From NCBI RefSeq assembly GCF_001440475.1, contig NZ_LLYB01000065.1:75075-127368 (forward strand): DNA of 52,294 nucleotides. Direction: 5' to 3'. The notes under the pieces are model-generated. The model made no database searches. It was not told the DNA's origin and saw only the letters and a list, made by a program, of their open reading frames with translations. The translations under genes were made by a program, and so were the position numbers. Shown piece after piece: positions 36,952-45,832 of the stretch (position 1 is the first letter of the stretch; each line of letters begins with the position of its first letter). This DNA is from Bradyrhizobium lablabi. GTDB taxonomy: Bacteria; Pseudomonadota; Alphaproteobacteria; Rhizobiales; Xanthobacteraceae.

Positions 36952-37611
36952 TTGGTTCGGTTCGAAAATGTCGGTTTGCGCTACGGGCTCGGCCCGGAGA
37001 TTTTGCGCGACCTCTCCTTCATGATTCCGGCGCATTCCTTCCAGTTTCTCACCGGACCCTCCGGCGCCGGCAAGACGTCGCTGCTGCGGCTGTTGTTCCT
37101 GTCGCTGCGGCCGACGCGCGGCCTCGTCAATCTGTTCGGCGAAGACGTCTCGCTGCTCGGCAAGGATCAGATTGCGAACATGCGCCAGAAGATCGGCATC
37201 GTGCTGCAGGACTTTCGCCTGCTCGACCACATGACGACCTACGAGAATGTGGCGCTGCCGTTCCGCGTGATGGGTCGCGACGAATCCAGCTATCGCCGCG
37301 AGGTGATCGACCTGTTGCGGTGGGTCGGCCTCGGCGAGCGCATGGATGCGCTGCCGCCGATCCTGTCGGGTGGTGAGAAGCAGCGCGCCGCGATCGCGCG
37401 CGCGGTGATCTCGCGGCCGCAATTGCTGCTGGCGGACGAGCCGACCGGCAGCGTCGACCCGACGCTCGGCCGGCGCCTGTTGCGGCTGTTCATCGAATTG
37501 AACCGGCTGGGCACCGCGGTCATCATCGCGACCCACGACATCACGCTGATGGATCAGTACGAGGCGCGGCGGCTGGTGCTGCATCAGGGACGGCTGCACA
37601 TCTATGAGTAG
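36952..37611 (+). CDS. ftsE: Cell-division ATP-binding protein FtsE
   Basis: 219 aa ABC ATPase that, with FtsX, activates septal peptidoglycan hydrolases and divisome assembly. Walker A GPSGAGKTS, Q-loop IGIVLQDFRLLDH, signature LSGGEKQRAAIARA and Walker B LLLADEPTGSVDP are intact. The start is TTG; the first ATG in frame would remove the start of the A-loop strand. The last 8 bp overlap the ftsX start. The divergent zinc-ribbon gene is upstream. Confidence 0.94.
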   Translation: MVRFENVGLRYGLGPEILRDLSFMIPAHSFQFLTGPSGAGKTSLLRLLFLSLRPTRGLVNLFGEDVSLLGKDQIANMRQKIGIVLQDFRLLDHMTTYENVALPFRVMGRDESSYRREVIDLLRWVGLGERMDALPPILSGGEKQRAAIARAVISRPQLLLADEPTGSVDPTLGRRLLRLFIELNRLGTAVIIATHDITLMDQYEARRLVLHQGRLHIYE

Positions 37612-38575
37612 GGTTGGCGACGAGCATGGTCCGCTGGTGGACCTCGGCAACGAGCGCCCGCAGGTGCCGGCGCAGGCGCGCAACATGTCGCCGATCGTGC
37701 CGCGGGCCTCGATCTCGGGTCGCGCGCTGGTCGCCGTCGTCGCCATCATGACGTTCCTCGCGTCCATCACCACCGGCACGGTGTTTCTGATCAGCGCATC
37801 CGCGGCGGAATGGCAGTCGGAAGTCGCCAGCGAAATCACCGTTCAGGTGCGACCGCAAGGAGGCCGCGACCTCGAGCGCGACGTGACCGCGGCGGCGGAG
37901 GCGATGCGAGCGCAGCCCGGCATCGTCCAGGTCAAGTCGTTCAGCAAGGACGAATCGGCGAAATTGCTCGAGCCGTGGCTCGGCAGCGGGCTCTCGATCG
38001 AGCAACTGCCGGTGCCGCGCGTCGTCGTCGCGCGCGTACAGCCCGGCACCACGCTCGACCTCGCAGGCCTGCGCAAGGCGGTGACGCAGGTGGCCCCATC
38101 GGCGAGCGTCGATGACCACCGTGCCTGGATCGAGCGCATGCGCTCGATGACCGGGGCGACGGTGTTTGCCGGCATCGGAATTCTTGCGCTGGTGATCGTG
38201 GCGACGATCATCTCGGTTTCGTTCGCAACCCGCGGCGCAATGGCGGCTAACCGCCCGATCGTCGAAGTGCTGCATTTCGTCGGCGCCGGCGACCGCTACA
38301 TCGCCAACCACTTCTTGCGGCATTTTCTCAGGCTCGGGCTGGAGGGCGGGGTAATCGGCGGCGGCGCCGCGATGCTGGGTTTCGGCTTCTCCGAATCGAT
38401 CGCGAGCTGGTTTTCGGGTACCCCCGTAGGCGATCAGTTCGCAGCGCTGCTGGGGACGTTTTCGCTGCCGCCCTCGGGTTATCTGGCGCTCGCGGTGCAG
38501 GCCGTGGCGATTGCCGCCATCACCGCTTGGGCCTCGCGGCGAACGCTGTTTGCCACGCTGGACGATATCGATTGA
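37604..38575 (+). CDS. ftsX: Cell-division permease-like protein FtsX
   Basis: 323 aa. Four hydrophobic segments are seen, near residues 40-65, 185-215 (GATVFAGIGILALVIVATII), 245-265 and 290-312, with a periplasmic loop after the first. The motif VEVLHFVGAGDRYIANHFLRHF is the conserved FtsX stretch. It transmits FtsE ATPase activity to the periplasm, where it controls a peptidoglycan hydrolase. The ATG lies inside the end of ftsE, indicating coupling. The N-terminal cytoplasmic tail is longer than in E. coli, as usual in Rhizobiales. Confidence 0.93.
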   Translation: MSRVGDEHGPLVDLGNERPQVPAQARNMSPIVPRASISGRALVAVVAIMTFLASITTGTVFLISASAAEWQSEVASEITVQVRPQGGRDLERDVTAAAEAMRAQPGIVQVKSFSKDESAKLLEPWLGSGLSIEQLPVPRVVVARVQPGTTLDLAGLRKAVTQVAPSASVDDHRAWIERMRSMTGATVFAGIGILALVIVATIISVSFATRGAMAANRPIVEVLHFVGAGDRYIANHFLRHFLRLGLEGGVIGGGAAMLGFGFSESIASWFSGTPVGDQFAALLGTFSLPPSGYLALAVQAVAIAAITAWASRRTLFATLDDID

Positions 38576-38663
38576 TCCGGGCCACCTGTCCGGGGTGGAC
38601 CGGGACTCCACTTCGCATGAAAACGTTCTAGAATTACAAACAGGAAGGGGATCGCCGGACCAC

Positions 38664-39377
38664 ATGGGTTTGCAGCACGACGACAGCACGCCGAGGGCGC
38701 CGGCCGCACGGCCGCGCGGGTGGCTGCGCGCGGTCATCGTCGGCGGCATGGCGATCCTCTTCGTCGGCGCGGCCGTGGGTTTTGTTGCCTTTCTCTCGCA
38801 ATTGCGCGGCGTCGAGATCAAGCCGGCGCGCAATGCCGACGGGATCGTGGTGTTCACCGGCGGCTCGTCGCGGGTGTCGGATGCAATGGAATTGCTGGCC
38901 GCGGGCTACGGCAAGCGGCTGTTGATCTCCGGCGTGCATCCGACCAATGCCGTCAGCGACATTTCACGCTCGCTGCCCGACAATCACGCGCTGCTCGGCT
39001 GTTGCGTCGACCTCGACCGCTCCGCCGTCAACACGCGCAGCAATGCCGCAGAGACGCGGCGCTGGGCTCGCGAGCGCGGCTTCAAGTCGCTGATCGTGGT
39101 GACGTCGAACTACCACATGCCGCGGGCCATCCTGGAATTGTCGCATGCGATGCCGGATGTGACGCTGATTCCGTTCGCGGTGATCGGCGACAGATGGCGC
39201 GACGAGCCGTGGTGGACCAGCGGCGCGACGCTGCGTCTGTTGCTGTCGGAATATGCGAAATACGTCGCCGCCGAGGTGCGCGTGCTGCTGGCCGATGTCG
39301 GCCTCGAACTGATGTCCGATCCCTCCGATCAGCCTGTGCCGGCGCTGCGCCGGCCGGCGACGGCGCAAGCCAACTAG
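38664..39377 (+). CDS. YdcF / DUF218 family membrane protein
   Basis: 237 aa from the chosen ATG. One N-terminal membrane helix (AVIVGGMAILFVGAAVGFVA) is followed by the DUF218 domain: DGIVVFTGGSSRVSDAMELL, RLLISGVHP, TRSNAAETRRWARERGFKSLIVVTSNYHMPRA and LIPFAV. The family includes SanA and ElyC, which affect envelope permeability and peptidoglycan precursor use; the biochemical activity is unclear. AAGGGG lies upstream at a long spacing, so the exact start is uncertain. It follows ftsX by 88 bp and is probably co-transcribed. Confidence 0.85.
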   Translation: MGLQHDDSTPRAPAARPRGWLRAVIVGGMAILFVGAAVGFVAFLSQLRGVEIKPARNADGIVVFTGGSSRVSDAMELLAAGYGKRLLISGVHPTNAVSDISRSLPDNHALLGCCVDLDRSAVNTRSNAAETRRWARERGFKSLIVVTSNYHMPRAILELSHAMPDVTLIPFAVIGDRWRDEPWWTSGATLRLLLSEYAKYVAAEVRVLLADVGLELMSDPSDQPVPALRRPATAQAN

Positions 39378-39378
39378 G

Positions 39379-39978
39379 TCAACGGTCGCTGTTCTCTGCA
39401 GGAAGAGCCAGCGGATGCTGACTGTGCAGCATCGCCGCGAGCTGGTGCAGTTGGGAATCGCGGAAACCTTCCGCCTCGATCGCCTTCACGGTGGCCAGAA
39501 CATAGTCGCGGTTGACGCCGGACTGGCCGTGCCCCTGCAGCACGTGGCGCAACTGCTCGGCGAGCGACAGCCGCCCGGCATATTGCGTGTGGCCGCGGTC
39601 GACTACGTAGACCAGCGCGCTGACGCGTTCGCGCGCCTCGTTCTCCAGCCAGACCGATCGTTTCACCTCGCGATACACCGAAGTGACCTGCTCGCGCTCG
39701 CGCAAATAGGCGATGGTCGCGGCGCTGTGCTTTTCCGCAACGCGGAACGCGATGCCCCGGCAGGCGCCGCCGCGGTCGAGCCCGAGCACGAGGCCCGGCT
39801 TCTCCGGCGTGCCGCGATGGACGAAGGAATAGACGCAGAGCGCACGGTGTTCCCCGATCAGCCGCGCCGGCACCCGTTCGATGAAGTCGAAGCCCGGGCG
39901 CCACATCAGGGAGCCGTAACCGAACACCCAGAGGTCGCCTGTCGAGAATTCGGTATCGTTGAGTGTAATCGCGGACAT
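39379..39978 (-). CDS. Gamma-glutamylcyclotransferase (ChaC-like)
   Basis: 199 aa ChaC-family enzyme that cleaves glutathione to 5-oxoproline and Cys-Gly. The signature LWVFGYGSLMWRPGF is intact, GHRALCVYSFVHRGT and PGLVLGLDRGGACRGIAFRV follow, and the catalytic Glu is in YLREREQVTSVY. The protein ends in a helical tail (HSQHPLAL). It is convergent with the YdcF gene, the stops being only a base apart. It is divergent from the DUF2125 gene. Confidence 0.88.
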   Translation of the reverse strand: MSAITLNDTEFSTGDLWVFGYGSLMWRPGFDFIERVPARLIGEHRALCVYSFVHRGTPEKPGLVLGLDRGGACRGIAFRVAEKHSAATIAYLREREQVTSVYREVKRSVWLENEARERVSALVYVVDRGHTQYAGRLSLAEQLRHVLQGHGQSGVNRDYVLATVKAIEAEGFRDSQLHQLAAMLHSQHPLALPAENSDR

Positions 39979-40088
39979 GCTCCCGCACCGCTACCAGAAC
40001 GGACCGGCAAAGCGAAGTGATTTCAATACCTTTTGTTGTGGGAAGCGGATGCTTACATTCGCCCCAATCGCTAGCCAAAGGACGCCGC

Positions 40089-41276
40089 ATGCCTGACATG
40101 ACCCCCGCGCCGCGCCGGCGCCCGCTGTGGCGCCTGTTCATCATGCCCGCACTTCTGCTTGTCGCCGCGGCGGCATGGAGCGCGTTCTGGTTCTACGCCG
40201 CCTCCGAGGTCGGCGTGCGCGCCGATGCGTGGGCCGCGCGGGAGGCGAAGTCGGGGCGCGTCTATGAATGCGGCAAGCGCTCGGTGGCCGGCTATCCGTT
40301 CCGCCTCGAGGTCCGCTGCGACGATGCCCGCGTGTCGCTGATCTCGCAGACCGCCGGCGCACAGGCCCCGTTCACCGCGCGGCTCGGCGAGATCATGGTG
40401 ATCGCGCAGATCTACCAGCCGAAACTCCTGATCGCCGAATTCAAGGCGCCGGCCACGCTCGCCGATCGCGGCCAGCCGCCGTCGATGAAGGTGAACTGGA
40501 CGTTGGGCCGCAGCAGCGTCATCGGACTGCCGAATGATCTGCAGCGCGCTTCCATCGTGTTCGACAATCCCTCGATCGACCGCATCAACGGCCCGGTCGA
40601 GACGCCGCTCGCGCGGGCGAGTCATGTCGAGCTGCACGGCCGCCTCGCCGAGGGCTCGGCGAAGGATCATCCGGTGATCGAAGCCGTGCTGCAGATATCC
40701 GGCGGCAATATTCAGGAGGTGCATCCCGTGCTCGCACAGCCGTTCGACGCCGACATCCAGACGAGGCTCACCGGACTGAAGGATTTGGCGCCGAAACCGT
40801 GGCCCGAGCGGTTCAGGGAATTGCAGGCAGCGGGCGGCCATGTCGAGATCGTGCGCTCGCGCATTCAGCAGGGCGATCTGATCTCGGTCGCCGCCGGCAC
40901 GCTCAGCCTCAATGCGCAGGGGCGGATCGACGGCGAATTGCAGATGACGGTGGCGGGAATCGAGAAGGTGATCCCGCTGCTCGGCATCGAAAAGATACTG
41001 GAGGAGGGCGTGCCGCAGGCCACCCTCGACCGCGTCGCGCCGGGCGTGAAGAGCCAGGACCTCAACAATCTGTTCGGCGCGCTCGACAGGGCCGTCCCGG
41101 GGCTCGGCAAGGTCGTCAAGCAGAACGCCAATGCCGGCGTCACGGCCGGCATCAACGCGCTCGGCAAAGCGGCGGAGCTGGAAGGGAAGAAAGCGCGCGC
41201 CTTCCCGCTGCGCTTCGTCGACGGCACGGTGTTTTTCGGCCCGCTCAAGGTCGGCCAGGTGCCGCCGCTGTTTTGA
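40089..41276 (+). CDS. DUF2125 domain-containing periplasmic protein
   Basis: 395 aa. An N-terminal anchor helix (LFIMPALLLVAAAAWSAFWF) is followed by the DUF2125 domain starting YECGKRSVAGYPFRLEVRCDD, a motif shared across Rhizobiales. The rest is beta-rich with repeated LSLNAQGRIDGELQMTVAG-like strands, similar in style to AsmA-type envelope proteins, though the relation is not shown. It ends DGTVFFGPLKVGQVPPLF. The first ATG in frame upstream (40017) adds a region with no family match. The function is unknown. Confidence 0.85.
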   Translation: MPDMTPAPRRRPLWRLFIMPALLLVAAAAWSAFWFYAASEVGVRADAWAAREAKSGRVYECGKRSVAGYPFRLEVRCDDARVSLISQTAGAQAPFTARLGEIMVIAQIYQPKLLIAEFKAPATLADRGQPPSMKVNWTLGRSSVIGLPNDLQRASIVFDNPSIDRINGPVETPLARASHVELHGRLAEGSAKDHPVIEAVLQISGGNIQEVHPVLAQPFDADIQTRLTGLKDLAPKPWPERFRELQAAGGHVEIVRSRIQQGDLISVAAGTLSLNAQGRIDGELQMTVAGIEKVIPLLGIEKILEEGVPQATLDRVAPGVKSQDLNNLFGALDRAVPGLGKVVKQNANAGVTAGINALGKAAELEGKKARAFPLRFVDGTVFFGPLKVGQVPPLF

Positions 41277-41292
41277 GTTGTGACTGTAAATC

Positions 41293-41321
41293 GTAGGGTG
41301 GGTTTCGCTTTCTCTCCACCC
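41293..41321. repeat. Partial GTAGGGTGGG palindrome
   Basis: GTAGGGTGGGTTTCGCTTTC followed by TCTCCACCC resembles a shortened copy of the inverted repeat at 13173-13259, with arms of about 8-9 bp. Confidence 0.55.
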
Positions 41322-41346
41322 GTCCATCCATCTCTGCGTTGAACAC

Positions 41347-41904
41347 TCACGACCGGGAGCAAGCGTTCGTACCGAATTCCTGGGTAAAAACATCGAGCAA
41401 GAACGAATGATCTCGCGGCGAAATCTCGCGTGCCCGCAGATATCCTTGTTCCAGCAACTGTCGCACGAACGCCTCTATTTGCCGGTCTTTTGGAGTGGTC
41501 CATGCTTCATCGATGAATTTGCTCGCGCGCGGGCCGCGAAAGTGAAATTCGGTGTTCAGGTATTTCTTGGTGCTGTAATAGTTTTGGATCGCCGCAATGA
41601 TTTGCGCGCGTCGGGCAGGTTCGCAGATAGCTGGACCCGGCGGTTCAAATTCGAGGACCGCGTCTCGAACTCGCTCAACCGGACTTTTGGAAAAACGTTC
41701 CTCGAACTTGCTGGGATCGTCCAGATCCGACATCGGCCGTTCGGCTACCGGCTTTAAGTCGGAAATCGTCAGCGCGCGCCCGGCCCGAAGCGACCCGTCT
41801 GCCGCAATCGGATCGCGGGGGCCCAAGAGTTGGTTGTGCTCACCCGAGAAGAACAATACCGCCGAAACCGTGGCCAGCGCCAGCAAGGTACGAAGCGTGC
41901 CCAT
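41347..41904 (-). CDS. Hypothetical exported protein
   Basis: 185 aa with a hydrophobic N terminus (MGTLRTLLALATVSAVLFFS) that may be a signal or anchor. The rest is polar, with FEERFSKSPVERVRDAVLEF, a single Cys in PAICEPARR and another at the C terminus (GTNACSRS), perhaps a disulfide. I do not recognise a family. It follows the gene at 41914-42495 with 9 bp between them, so the pair forms an operon. The ribosome-binding site is weak. Confidence 0.65.
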   Translation of the reverse strand: MGTLRTLLALATVSAVLFFSGEHNQLLGPRDPIAADGSLRAGRALTISDLKPVAERPMSDLDDPSKFEERFSKSPVERVRDAVLEFEPPGPAICEPARRAQIIAAIQNYYSTKKYLNTEFHFRGPRASKFIDEAWTTPKDRQIEAFVRQLLEQGYLRAREISPRDHSFLLDVFTQEFGTNACSRS

Positions 41905-41913
41905 CCGTTTTTC

Positions 41914-42495
41914 TTAGGGGCGGCAGCTCAGTTGCCGGCGGTTCTCTTTCATGGTCTTGCGTGCAGCCGGATCTGCTGTTGGATCGAGGGCCCAATCGCT
42001 AGCCATTCCAGCGACCTTGACGACGACGTCCTGACCGAAATCGCCCTCGCGTATCGTATCGGTATTGTGCACCTGGCGCATGAGGTCGCGCACCGTTTTG
42101 TCGAAGGGGGTGTTGAATGCCTTGATTGCAAGCTCCATCTGAGCTCTTTCCTTCGAGCCGCACTTCTGCAGACATGGAGCAATACTCAGCCATGCGCGCG
42201 CGTAGTTGGTTGCCGCGGTGATATATTGATCCCTCAAATAGGCGTTGCATGGACTTGCGAGGAGATTGTTGGCCGTACTTTGCACCCCCTGTCGCAAGCG
42301 GTCGCGAACCACGTCGTGGTCACTTTCGTAGGCATCCGCCTTGTTGTCACGCGGGTCGTCACTGGTGCCGACACGGTGAAACGTCGGCAGGTTCGGGTTA
42401 GGCATCACCTGCCGCACACGAAACAACTCCAGTACGGCTGCACACGAAATGAAAGCGACTACAATCGTGATGGCGACAAGTCGGTAGCCAATCAT
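41914..42495 (-). CDS. Hypothetical membrane-anchored protein
   Basis: 193 aa. One N-terminal hydrophobic helix (LVAITIVVAFISCAAVLELF) is followed by a soluble helical domain with four cysteines (SPCNAYLRDQ, APCLQKCGSK and the C-terminal QLSCRP), a disulfide pattern suggesting a periplasmic location. GGAGAT lies upstream of the ATG. No family is recognised. It is the first gene of the pair with the 185-residue protein. Confidence 0.68.
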   Translation of the reverse strand: MIGYRLVAITIVVAFISCAAVLELFRVRQVMPNPNLPTFHRVGTSDDPRDNKADAYESDHDVVRDRLRQGVQSTANNLLASPCNAYLRDQYITAATNYARAWLSIAPCLQKCGSKERAQMELAIKAFNTPFDKTVRDLMRQVHNTDTIREGDFGQDVVVKVAGMASDWALDPTADPAARKTMKENRRQLSCRP

Positions 42496-42819
42496 GACAA
42501 AATCTCCGGTAGAATTTATTCATCGTTCTACCGTGTGGACGATTAATATCCGGTGTCAAACATCACGCGGGATGCCTTACGTGTAGTTTCCGAATTGATA
42601 AGCTTCGTAGCCCGGATGAGCGCAGCGATATCCGGGACCGCTCCAACACCGCCCCGGATATCGCTGCGCTCATCCGGGCTACATGGCTTCGGATGCGCGC
42701 GCCGGTAAAATCACGGTCGCCGAAGCGTGATCGGCATCCGGGAATGCCGCTCCATGAAAGACAGTCTTGCTCTCTGAAGATCCATTGATGTCCGTGGATC
42801 GATCACGAGGAGAAGACAA
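42496..42819. other. Intergenic region with a palindromic repeat
   Basis: 324 bp between the divergent 193-residue protein and a 74-residue secreted protein. Apart from the 30-bp inverted repeat at 42607-42682 I see only presumed promoters; GAGGAGAAG precedes the small gene. Confidence 0.6.
42607..42682. repeat. Perfect 30-bp inverted repeat, GTAGCCCGGATGAGCGC family
   Basis: Arms at 42607-42636 and 42653-42682 are exact complements over 30 bp, with a 16-nt loop. The arm starts GTAGCCCGGATGAGCGCAGC. A fragment of the same family appears near 43202-43221 (CTACGCTCATCCGGGCTGCG). The lack of any mismatch suggests recent origin or gene conversion. Confidence 0.85.
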
Positions 42820-43044
42820 ATGACAAAAATCAAATTGCTCGGCGCGATTAGCGCTTTGTCTGCGCTGGTCGCTGCTCCAGCATCGGCGCAGCACATGATA
42901 GATGAGCCAGGGATGTATGCGTTCTATCATCCCAATGGCGATCTCGGCATCGGATCAACACGGCCGCTCGACGCTCAAGCCATGGCGCCACGACTTATCA
43001 TGCGACACCCGATGATCGCGAGACGCGCGAAGCCGCTGAAATAG
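42820..43044 (+). CDS. Small secreted protein
   Basis: 74 aa with a good signal peptide (KIKLLGAISALSALVAAPASA, cleavage before QHMI). The mature part of about 50 residues contains EPGMYAFYHPNGDLGIGS and a basic C terminus. CGAGGAGAAG lies upstream. No known family; possibly one of the many small exported proteins of Bradyrhizobium. It stands alone. Confidence 0.68.
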   Translation: MTKIKLLGAISALSALVAAPASAQHMIDEPGMYAFYHPNGDLGIGSTRPLDAQAMAPRLIMRHPMIARRAKPLK

Positions 43045-43104
43045 GTTTCCCTGCGGCGCCGGCGATGCGGTCGTCAAGCTGACATCGTCCGTAAAATCTC
43101 TCCC

Positions 43105-43188
43105 CGTCATGCGAGGAGAGTGGCGACGAAGCAATCCATCTATCCGTTATGCCGCGCTATGGATTGCTTCGCTTCGCCCGCAATGACG
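43105..43188. repeat. Palindromic repeat, GCAATCCATnnnATGGATTGC family, copy 1
   Basis: From CGTCATGCGAGGAG through CGACGAAGCAATCCATC to ATGGATTGCTTCGCTTCG and CGCAATGACG. The arms pair over about 30 bp with mismatches. The same element occurs at 48946-49029 and as a half copy at 43727-43754. Confidence 0.8.
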
Positions 43189-43259
43189 AAATGGGGGGCA
43201 CTACGCTCATCCGGGCTGCGCACTGGAATCCCCCAACAACGTGTGCGCGTCGGCGAAGG

Positions 43260-43673
43260 CTACGAAGCACGCGGAAGGAATGTTAATAAAACGGATCCAT
43301 CGTCGCCAACGAACAAACGATTATCGCCGAAGTCCTGATCGGAAGACCTCAACACATCATAGTCCCGGCCACTTGAGAAAAATATCTCTACCGAGCGCGC
43401 CTTCTTGTCGACGATGACGTCATCTCTTGAAAGTTCTAGCAGAATTCGATCGACCATCGGGCCCGGATCGACGTACTGACGTACGCCGATAACGGCATCG
43501 TCTGATGCGCGTAGCCAATCATAGAATCCGAGCCAGTCTCCGGTGCCGCTGTCTCGAAATGTTGTCCCGGCTATTCCAACCGAAGCCCCCTCAATGGTTA
43601 CGGCATCAAGAAGATATGCCTGCCGCTGTTTCGGAAGACACACGATCGAAAGTTGCTTTGAACCAGACGCCAT
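43260..43673 (-). CDS. Hypothetical protein
   Basis: 137 aa with no signal peptide or membrane segment and no family recognised. It contains IVCLPKQRQAYLLDAVTIEG and VDKKARSVEIFFSSGRDYDV and ends VGDDGSVLLTFLPRAS, a beta-rich composition. No good ribosome-binding site is seen. The gene lies among palindromic repeats, and its codon use looks more AT-rich than its neighbours. It could be acquired or decaying. Confidence 0.45.
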   Translation of the reverse strand: MASGSKQLSIVCLPKQRQAYLLDAVTIEGASVGIAGTTFRDSGTGDWLGFYDWLRASDDAVIGVRQYVDPGPMVDRILLELSRDDVIVDKKARSVEIFFSSGRDYDVLRSSDQDFGDNRLFVGDDGSVLLTFLPRAS

Positions 43674-43726
43674 CGTGTGATCTCACCGTGCACGCCAGAT
43701 TTCGCTAGTTTGCCCGTGCTCAGGCG

Positions 43727-43754
43727 TGGATTGCTTCGCTGCGCTCGCAATGAC
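43727..43754. repeat. Half copy of the ATGGATTGC palindrome
   Basis: TGGATTGCTTCGCTGCGCTC followed by GCAATGAC equals the right arm of the repeats at 43105 and 48946, without a left arm. Confidence 0.7.
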
Positions 43755-43772
43755 TGCTGCGAGCGCGCGGGC

Positions 43773-44711
43773 TCACTCCTTCTTCTCCAGCGGCGGATGC
43801 GGCCGGCCGAAATCGGCGGCGGCCGAGTCCTGTCCGATCTCGACAATGCCGCGGCGGATGGCGCGGGTGCGGGTGAAGTGCTCGAACAGCGCTTCGCCGT
43901 CATTGCGTCGGATGGCGCGGGTGAGCTTTGACAGGTCCTCGTTGAAGGTGCCGAGCATTTCCAGCACGGCTTCCTTGTTGTTGAGGAACACGTCGCGCCA
44001 CATCGTCGGGTCCGAGGCCGCGATGCGGGTGAAGTCGCGAAAACCGCCGGCGGAAAACTTGATCACTTCCGACGACGTCACCTGCGCCAGTTCGTCGGCG
44101 GTGCCGACGATGGTGTAGGCGATCAGATGCGGCAGATGGCTGGTGATCGCCAGCACCAGGTCGTGATGATCCGGCGTCATGATCTCGACCCTGGCGCCCA
44201 TGCCGGCCCAGAACGCGCGCAGCGTTTCGACCGCCATCGGATCGGCGCCGTCGGGCGGGGTCAGAATGCACCAGCGGTTGATGAAGAGTTCGGCGAAGCC
44301 GGAGTCAGGCCCCGAATGTTCGGTGCCGGCGACCGGATGCGCCGGCACGAAATGCACGTTGCCCGGCAAATGCGGCGCCATTTCGCGGACGATGGCGCCC
44401 TTGACCGAACCGACGTCGGAAACGATCGCGCCCGCTTTCAGGTGCGGCGCGATCTCCTGCGCGACCGGGCCGCAGGCGCCGACGGGAATGCAGAGGATCA
44501 CGAGGTCGGCGTCCCTGACGGCCTCCGCGTTGGTCTCCAGCACGCGATCGACGATGCCGAGTTCGCTGACCCGCGCGCGGGTTTTTTCCGAGCGCGCGGT
44601 GGTGACGATTTCACTGGCGAGCCCCTGGGCCCGCACGGCGCGCGCGATCGAACCGCCGATCAGGCCGAAGCCGATCAGCGCGACGCGTCGGAAGATCGGT
44701 GCCGCGTTCAT
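43773..44711 (-). CDS. tyrA: Prephenate/arogenate dehydrogenase
   Basis: 312 aa. The NAD(P) motif [21 protein letters not shown] begins the protein, then [39 protein letters not shown] (active-site His) and [14 protein letters not shown] of the helical dimerisation domain. It makes tyrosine's precursor from prephenate or arogenate. There is no ACT domain and no chorismate-mutase domain; the mutase is a separate gene upstream. The ATG overlaps the hisC stop by 4 bp. Third gene of the operon with the chorismate mutase and hisC. Confidence 0.92.
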   Translation of the reverse strand: MNAAPIFRRVALIGFGLIGGSIARAVRAQGLASEIVTTARSEKTRARVSELGIVDRVLETNAEAVRDADLVILCIPVGACGPVAQEIAPHLKAGAIVSDVGSVKGAIVREMAPHLPGNVHFVPAHPVAGTEHSGPDSGFAELFINRWCILTPPDGADPMAVETLRAFWAGMGARVEIMTPDHHDLVLAITSHLPHLIAYTIVGTADELAQVTSSEVIKFSAGGFRDFTRIAASDPTMWRDVFLNNKEAVLEMLGTFNEDLSKLTRAIRRNDGEALFEHFTRTRAIRRGIVEIGQDSAAADFGRPHPPLEKKE

Positions 44712-45811
44712 TTCGCCGCCATGAAGTCGCGCAAGGCCTCGACGACGAGGCGGTTGGCCTCCTCGGTGCCGATGGTCATGCGTAGGGAATGCGGCAGGCC
44801 GTAATTGTTCAGCGCCCGCAGCACCAGGCCACGTTTGGTCAGGAACACGTCAGCGTCGACCGAGGTCTTGCCCTTCTCGGTCGGGAAGTGGATCAACACG
44901 AAGTTCGCGACGCTCGGCGTCACCTTCAAGCCGAGCTTGCCGATCTCTTCCGTCAGCCAGTTGCGCCATTGCTCGGTGAATGCCTTCGACATCTGGACAT
45001 GTGCGGTGTCCTCGATCGCGGCCACCGCCGCCAGCATCGCCGGCGTCGAGACGTTGAAGGGCCCGCGGATCCGGTTGACGGCGTCGACGATGTTGGCCGG
45101 GCCGAACATCCAGCCGATACGCAACGCCGCCAGCCCGTGAATCTTGGAGAAGGTGTGCGTCATCACGGTGTTTTCGGTGGTCGCCACCAGCTCCAGGCCG
45201 AGCTCGTAGTCGTTGCGCGACACGTAGTCGGCGTACGCAGCATCCAGCACCAGCAGCACATGCGGGGGCAGGCCGGCGCGCAGCCGCTTGACCTCGTCAA
45301 ACGGCAGATAGGTGCCGGTCGGGTTGTTCGGGTTGGCGAGCCACACCAGTTTGGTCTTCGGCGTCACGCGCGCGAGAATCGCGTCGACGTCGGCGGTAAA
45401 GTTGGTCTCGGGCGCGACGACGTTTTTCGCGCCGTTCGCCATCGTGGCGATCGGGTACACCAGAAAACCGTGGGCGGTGGAGATCGCCTCGTCGCCTTGG
45501 CTGAGATAGGTGTGCGCGAGCAGATTGAGGATTTCGTCCGAGCCGGCGCCGCAGATGATGCGGTTGGGATCGAGGCCATAGGCGCGGCCGATCGCTTCGC
45601 GCAGCACCTTTGAAGTTCCTTCCGGATAATCTTCCAGATGTCCGACGGCGTCCTTGTAGACGTCCATCGCCTTCGGCGACGGCCCGAACGGGGTCTCGTT
45701 GGCGGACAGCTTGAATACCTTGCGGCCCGGCTCCGGCACCGGCGTCTTGCCGGGCGTGTAGGGCGCAATATCGAGAATGCCGGGATTCGGCACGGGGCGG
45801 TTCATCTTCAA
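44708..45811 (-). CDS. hisC: Histidinol-phosphate aminotransferase family (HisC)
   Basis: 367 aa PLP enzyme of fold type [16 protein letters not shown] is the N-terminal substrate loop, [16 protein letters not shown] and [10 protein letters not shown] bind PLP, the Schiff-base lysine is in [17 protein letters not shown], and [11 protein letters not shown] holds the carboxylate Arg. HisC paralogs between chorismate mutase and prephenate dehydrogenase often serve aromatic amino-acid transamination. The operon context favours that here in addition to, or instead of, histidine synthesis. Confidence 0.92.
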   Translation of the reverse strand: MKMNRPVPNPGILDIAPYTPGKTPVPEPGRKVFKLSANETPFGPSPKAMDVYKDAVGHLEDYPEGTSKVLREAIGRAYGLDPNRIICGAGSDEILNLLAHTYLSQGDEAISTAHGFLVYPIATMANGAKNVVAPETNFTADVDAILARVTPKTKLVWLANPNNPTGTYLPFDEVKRLRAGLPPHVLLVLDAAYADYVSRNDYELGLELVATTENTVMTHTFSKIHGLAALRIGWMFGPANIVDAVNRIRGPFNVSTPAMLAAVAAIEDTAHVQMSKAFTEQWRNWLTEEIGKLGLKVTPSVANFVLIHFPTEKGKTSVDADVFLTKRGLVLRALNNYGLPHSLRMTIGTEEANRLVVEALRDFMAAK

Positions 45812-45832
45812 CTCCGGAATTTCAGGCAGCGT

